9,617 bases of DNA from Candidatus Rokuibacteriota bacterium (GTDB lineage Bacteria > Methylomirabilota > Methylomirabilia > Rokubacteriales > CSP1-6), in the NCBI GenBank assembly GCA_016177555.1, contig JACOVB010000222.1, forward strand, positions 1 to 9,617, read 5' to 3'. Below, piece by piece: positions 5,961 to 9,617 of the stretch. The first letter of the stretch is position 1. Every line of letters starts with the position of its first letter. The notes beneath the pieces were generated by a model. That model was given only the letters and a program-made list of their open reading frames with translations. It ran no database searches and was not told where the DNA came from. A program made the position numbers and the translations under genes.

Positions 5961-6262
5961 GCGAGGCGACCTTCGACGCGGAAGTGAGCCAGCACCAGGA
6001 GGTCCTGATGGTGGACTTCTGGGCGGAGTGGTGCGCTCCGTGCCGCGCGCTGGCCCCGACCCTCGACCAGCTGGCCAGCGAGTCCAGCGGCAAGGTCACT
6101 CTCGCCAAGGTCAACGTGGACGAGAACCCGGCCCTGGCCGCCCGGTACGGCATCCGCTCCATCCCGACCGTCCTCTTCATGAAGGGCGGCGCCGTGGTGG
6201 ACCAGATCGTGGGCGCCGTGCCGAAGGCTCATCTCAAGAAGAAGCTGGACGCGCTGGCCTGA
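5936..6262 (+). CDS. trxA: Thioredoxin
   Basis: A complete 108-residue thioredoxin, the standard length. The redox active site is WCAPC at residues 32-36 in the context VDFWAEWCAPCR; the buried aspartate D27 and the cis-proline P77 (in SIPT) are in place, followed by LFMKGG and GAVPKAHLKKKLDAL. It reduces protein disulfides in the cytoplasm, normally recharged by thioredoxin reductase, which is not in this window. The active site has A where E. coli TrxA has G (WCGPC), a common natural variant. It has its own ribosome site. The next gene, trpE, starts 11 bases after its stop without a ribosome site of its own, so the two are probably on one mRNA. Which trx paralogue of the genome this is cannot be judged here. 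Confidence 0.95.
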   Translation: MADSTLQLSEATFDAEVSQHQEVLMVDFWAEWCAPCRALAPTLDQLASESSGKVTLAKVNVDENPALAARYGIRSIPTVLFMKGGAVVDQIVGAVPKAHLKKKLDALA

Positions 6263-6273
6263 CGCCGCTGGCC

Positions 6274-7808
<1,535 letters not shown>

Positions 7809-7812
<4 letters not shown>

Positions 7813-8390
7813 TCCTCGTCGTCGACAACTACGACTCCTTCACCTACAACCTCGTCCAGTACCTCGGCGAACTCGGAGCCGACGTCCACGTGGCGCGGAA
7901 CGACGCGCTCACCGTTGAGGACGTGGAGCGGCTCGGGCCCGAGCGCATCGTCATCTCCCCGGGGCCGGGCAACCCCGACCACGCGGGGATCTCGCTCGCG
8001 CTCATCCGCAGGCTCCACGCGAGCACGCCGATCCTGGGCGTCTGTCTCGGCCATCAGGCCATCGGCCAGGCCTTCGGCGGCACCGTGACGCGGGCCCGCG
8101 CGCAGATGCACGGCAAGACCTCCCGCATCCACCACGACGGCCGCGGCACCTTCCTGGGGCTGCCCCAGGACTTCGAGGCGACGCGCTACCACTCCCTCGT
8201 GGTGCTGGCCGACCGCTTCCCCGCCGACCTCGAGGTGTCCGCGCGCGCCGAGGATGGTGAGATCATGGGGCTGCGCCACCGGCGCTACCCGGTGGAGGGC
8301 GTCCAGTTCCACCCGGAGTCCATCCTGACCATCCAGGGCAAGGCGCTGCTCAGGAACTTCCTCGAGCTGGCACCCGCCCGGGGCACGTGA
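7809..8390 (+). CDS. trpG: Anthranilate synthase component II, glutamine amidotransferase
   Basis: A 193-residue class I glutamine amidotransferase that feeds ammonia to TrpE. It starts VILVVDNYDSFTYNLVQYL, the usual TrpG/PabA beginning, with a GTG start at 7809. That GTG overlaps the trpE stop, and a GGAGG ribosome site lies seven bases upstream (7797-7801). The oxyanion region SPGPGNP is at residues 50-56. The triad is C79 in LGVCLGHQ, with H168 and E170 in VQFHPES. HGKTS, at 101-105, is typical of the TrpG/PabA group. The same protein may also serve aminodeoxychorismate synthase (PabA role), since many bacteria share one subunit; no pabB is in the window. Its TGA overlaps the ATG of a 17-codon mini-ORF by one base. 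No trpD or trpC follows, unlike the commonest trp arrangements. Confidence 0.95.
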
Positions 8391-8443
8391 TGGACGACAC
8401 CGACCCTCCAAGTCTCCGGACGTCCGACCGGGTGATCCAGTGA
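8390..8443 (+). CDS. 17-codon mini-ORF bridging trpG and thiL (possible coupling ORF)
   Basis: The ATG at 8390-8392 overlaps the trpG TGA (TGATG). Seventeen codons later (MDDTDPPSLRTSDRVIQ) a TGA at 8441-8443 overlaps the GTG start of thiL at 8440 (GTGA). The peptide resembles nothing I know. The exact overlaps at both ends could pass ribosomes from trpG to thiL, which has no ribosome site of its own. Chance is a serious alternative for an ORF this short in GC-rich DNA. Confidence 0.3.
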   Translation: MDDTDPPSLRTSDRVIQ

Positions 8444-9465
8444 ATGTCCGCCGGGTAGGCGAGCTCGGATTGATCCGGCGGATCCGCGAGGCCGTCGGGG
8501 GAGCGGAGGAGCCGGGCGTCATCATCGGCATCGGAGACGACGCGGCGGTGCTCGCCCTCGGCCCGGGCGCGGCGCTCCTCGCGACGACGGACCTCGTGGT
8601 GGAGGACGTGCACTTCCGCCGCGCCTTTGCCTCCCCACGCGACATCGGCTGGAAGGCCGTGGCCGTGAACCTCTCGGACATCGCCGCCATGGGCGGCAGG
8701 CCACGCTGGGCGCTGGTGGGGCTCGCCATCCCGGCCTCCACCGAGGTCGACGAGGTGGAGGCTTTCTACGAGGGCATGCGCGAGGCGGCGGCATCCCACA
8801 ACGTCGCCATCGTCGGCGGTGACACCTCCGAGTCACCCCGAGGCTGGTTCGTCAGCGTCACGCTGCTCGGCGAGCACACGGGCACGCCGCGGCTGCGCTC
8901 CGCGGCCAGGCCAGGCGATGTGGTGGCCATCACGGGCACGGTGGGACGGTCGGCCGCCGGACTCGCCGTGCTCGAGTCGGGCATGGAGCGGGTACGCGCC
9001 GCCGGGATCGATGCCGAGGCGGTGGAGGAGCTCCGACGCGCCCACCTCCGCCCCACAGCGCGGGTGGCCGAGGGCCGCTGGCTCGGCGAGGCCGCGGGCG
9101 TCCACGCCATGATGGACTGCTCCGACGGCATCGCCACCGACCTGGGCCACATGTGCCGCGAGAGCGGCGTGGGGGCGCGCGTCCGCATCGACGGCCTCCC
9201 GGTGGCTGAGGCGGCGCGGGAGGCGGCGCGCACCCTCGGGCGGGATCCCGTCGAGTGGGCGGCCGCGGGTGGCGAAGACTACGAGCTCCTCCTGACCTGC
9301 GATCCCGCGTCTGCCGGTGCACTGGCGGTGGGGCTGCGAGCGGCCACGGGCACGGCCCTCACCGTCATCGGCGAGATCGACGGATCCGGGACGGGGATCA
9401 TCTGGGTGGGGCCCGATGGCCGGCCCGTGGAGATCCAGCCCGGCTACGAGCACTTCAGTGGATAA
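8440..9465 (+). CDS. thiL: Thiamine-monophosphate kinase
   Basis: A complete 341-residue ThiL, which phosphorylates thiamine monophosphate to thiamine diphosphate, the active cofactor, with ATP and Mg2+ in the cytoplasm. In order: the start RRVGELGLIRRI, GIGDDAAV at residues 30-37, DLVVEDVHF with D51 and H58, NLSDIAAMGG at 77-86, VGGDTSES with D128, MMDCSDG at 224-230, GGEDYELL at 277-284, and the aromatic end PGYEHF. All metal- and nucleotide-binding aspartate motifs of this PurM/AIR-synthase-like family are present. C227 in MMDCSDG replaces the I or V more often seen. The GTG at 8440 gives the normal N-terminus; the nearby ATG at 8444 is in another frame. It is co-oriented with trpG and overlaps the next gene by eight bases, so it likely sits on the same transcript. 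Confidence 0.95.
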   Translation: MNVRRVGELGLIRRIREAVGGAEEPGVIIGIGDDAAVLALGPGAALLATTDLVVEDVHFRRAFASPRDIGWKAVAVNLSDIAAMGGRPRWALVGLAIPASTEVDEVEAFYEGMREAAASHNVAIVGGDTSESPRGWFVSVTLLGEHTGTPRLRSAARPGDVVAITGTVGRSAAGLAVLESGMERVRAAGIDAEAVEELRRAHLRPTARVAEGRWLGEAAGVHAMMDCSDGIATDLGHMCRESGVGARVRIDGLPVAEAAREAARTLGRDPVEWAAAGGEDYELLLTCDPASAGALAVGLRAATGTALTVIGEIDGSGTGIIWVGPDGRPVEIQPGYEHFSG

Positions 9466-9617
9466 CCTCACCGCCCTCGGGCTGGTGGGGCTCGGCGCGC
9501 TGGTGCTGCTCTCGGCGCTCCTGACCGGCGCCGAGGCGGCGTTCTTCTCCCTCGGACGCGCCCGGCTGCGGCGGCTGGCCGAGCAGCAAGGCTCGGAGGC
9601 CGCATCGCTCGCGCCCC
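9458..9617 (+). CDS. CNNM/CorC (HlyC/CorC) family membrane protein, N-terminal fragment (3' end outside window)
   Basis: A GTG at 9458, overlapping the last eight bases of thiL, opens a frame that runs off the window after 53 codons. Residues about 5-22 are a hydrophobic helix, followed by TGAEAAFFSLGRARLRRLAE, with small residues before an acidic E-A-A-F-F-S-L block. This is the characteristic start of the DUF21/CNNM transmembrane domain of HlyC/CorC proteins, linked to magnesium or other cation export. The full family member (about 400-440 residues with CBS and CorC-type C-terminal domains) would lie downstream. No ribosome site is seen, so translation is probably coupled to thiL. The family call rests on a short segment, but the pattern is distinctive. 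Confidence 0.75.
   Translation, partial: MDNLTALGLVGLGALVLLSALLTGAEAAFFSLGRARLRRLAEQQGSEAASLAP

Noticed and set aside
5714..6273. Trp attenuator or leader peptide upstream of trpE
   Set aside because: The small ORF at 5781 has only two separated Trp codons, the whole thioredoxin gene intervenes, and no pair of competing hairpins with a T-run was found before trpE.

Overview
This is a gene-dense, very GC-rich stretch (close to 70% GC by eye) from a bacterial chromosome. Every intact gene lies on the + strand. The gene set is a hydantoinase B subunit, a complete branched-chain amino acid type (Liv/HAAT) ABC transporter, thioredoxin, anthranilate synthase, thiamine-phosphate kinase and a CNNM/CorC-type membrane protein. 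That set, many GTG starts, overlapping stop/start codons and the lack of plasmid, phage or insertion-sequence genes suggest a soil or subsurface lineage such as Candidatus Rokubacteria/Methylomirabilota. A high-GC proteobacterium cannot be excluded; this placement is inference.

Layout. Positions 1-774 hold the C-terminal half of a hydantoinase B/oxoprolinase subunit. Its stop codon lies inside a good sigma-70-like promoter (771-800) that should drive the Liv substrate-binding protein (842-2116). The next 326 bases (2117-2442) separate this receptor from its membrane and ATPase genes. They hold a 15-bp hairpin and, on the minus strand, what I read as an internally deleted sfsA pseudogene (2206-2416). 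Its deletion junction carries a perfect 13-bp tandem repeat.

From 2443 to 5713 the genes livH-livM-livG-livF follow with no gaps or only short ones (TGATG, TAG|ATG and a possible GTGA junction), ending at a hairpin (5719-5745). A second candidate promoter precedes a 59-codon single-helix membrane ORF (5781-5960). That ORF overlaps the start of a thioredoxin gene (5936-6262). Thioredoxin is followed after 11 nt by trpE and then, with a GTGA overlap, by trpG. A 17-codon mini-ORF bridges the trpG stop and the thiL start, overlapping both. thiL overlaps the start of a CNNM/CorC-family gene cut off by the window end.

How the parts work together. The SBP and LivHMGF form one high-affinity importer for amino acids or related small polar compounds. 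The adjacent hydantoinase subunit suggests, without proving, that the imported compound may be a cyclic amide or amino-acid derivative. Downstream, trx-trpE-trpG-thiL looks like one transcription unit joining redox, tryptophan and thiamine cofactor functions. No trpD, trpC or other trp gene follows trpG in this window.

I found no fundamentally new system. The least routine items are the sfsA remnant with its tandem repeat, the small TM-helix ORF overlapping trx, the bridging mini-ORF before thiL, and candidate promoters placed so close to ATG codons that livH (and perhaps the small ORF) may be translated from leaderless or near-leaderless mRNA.
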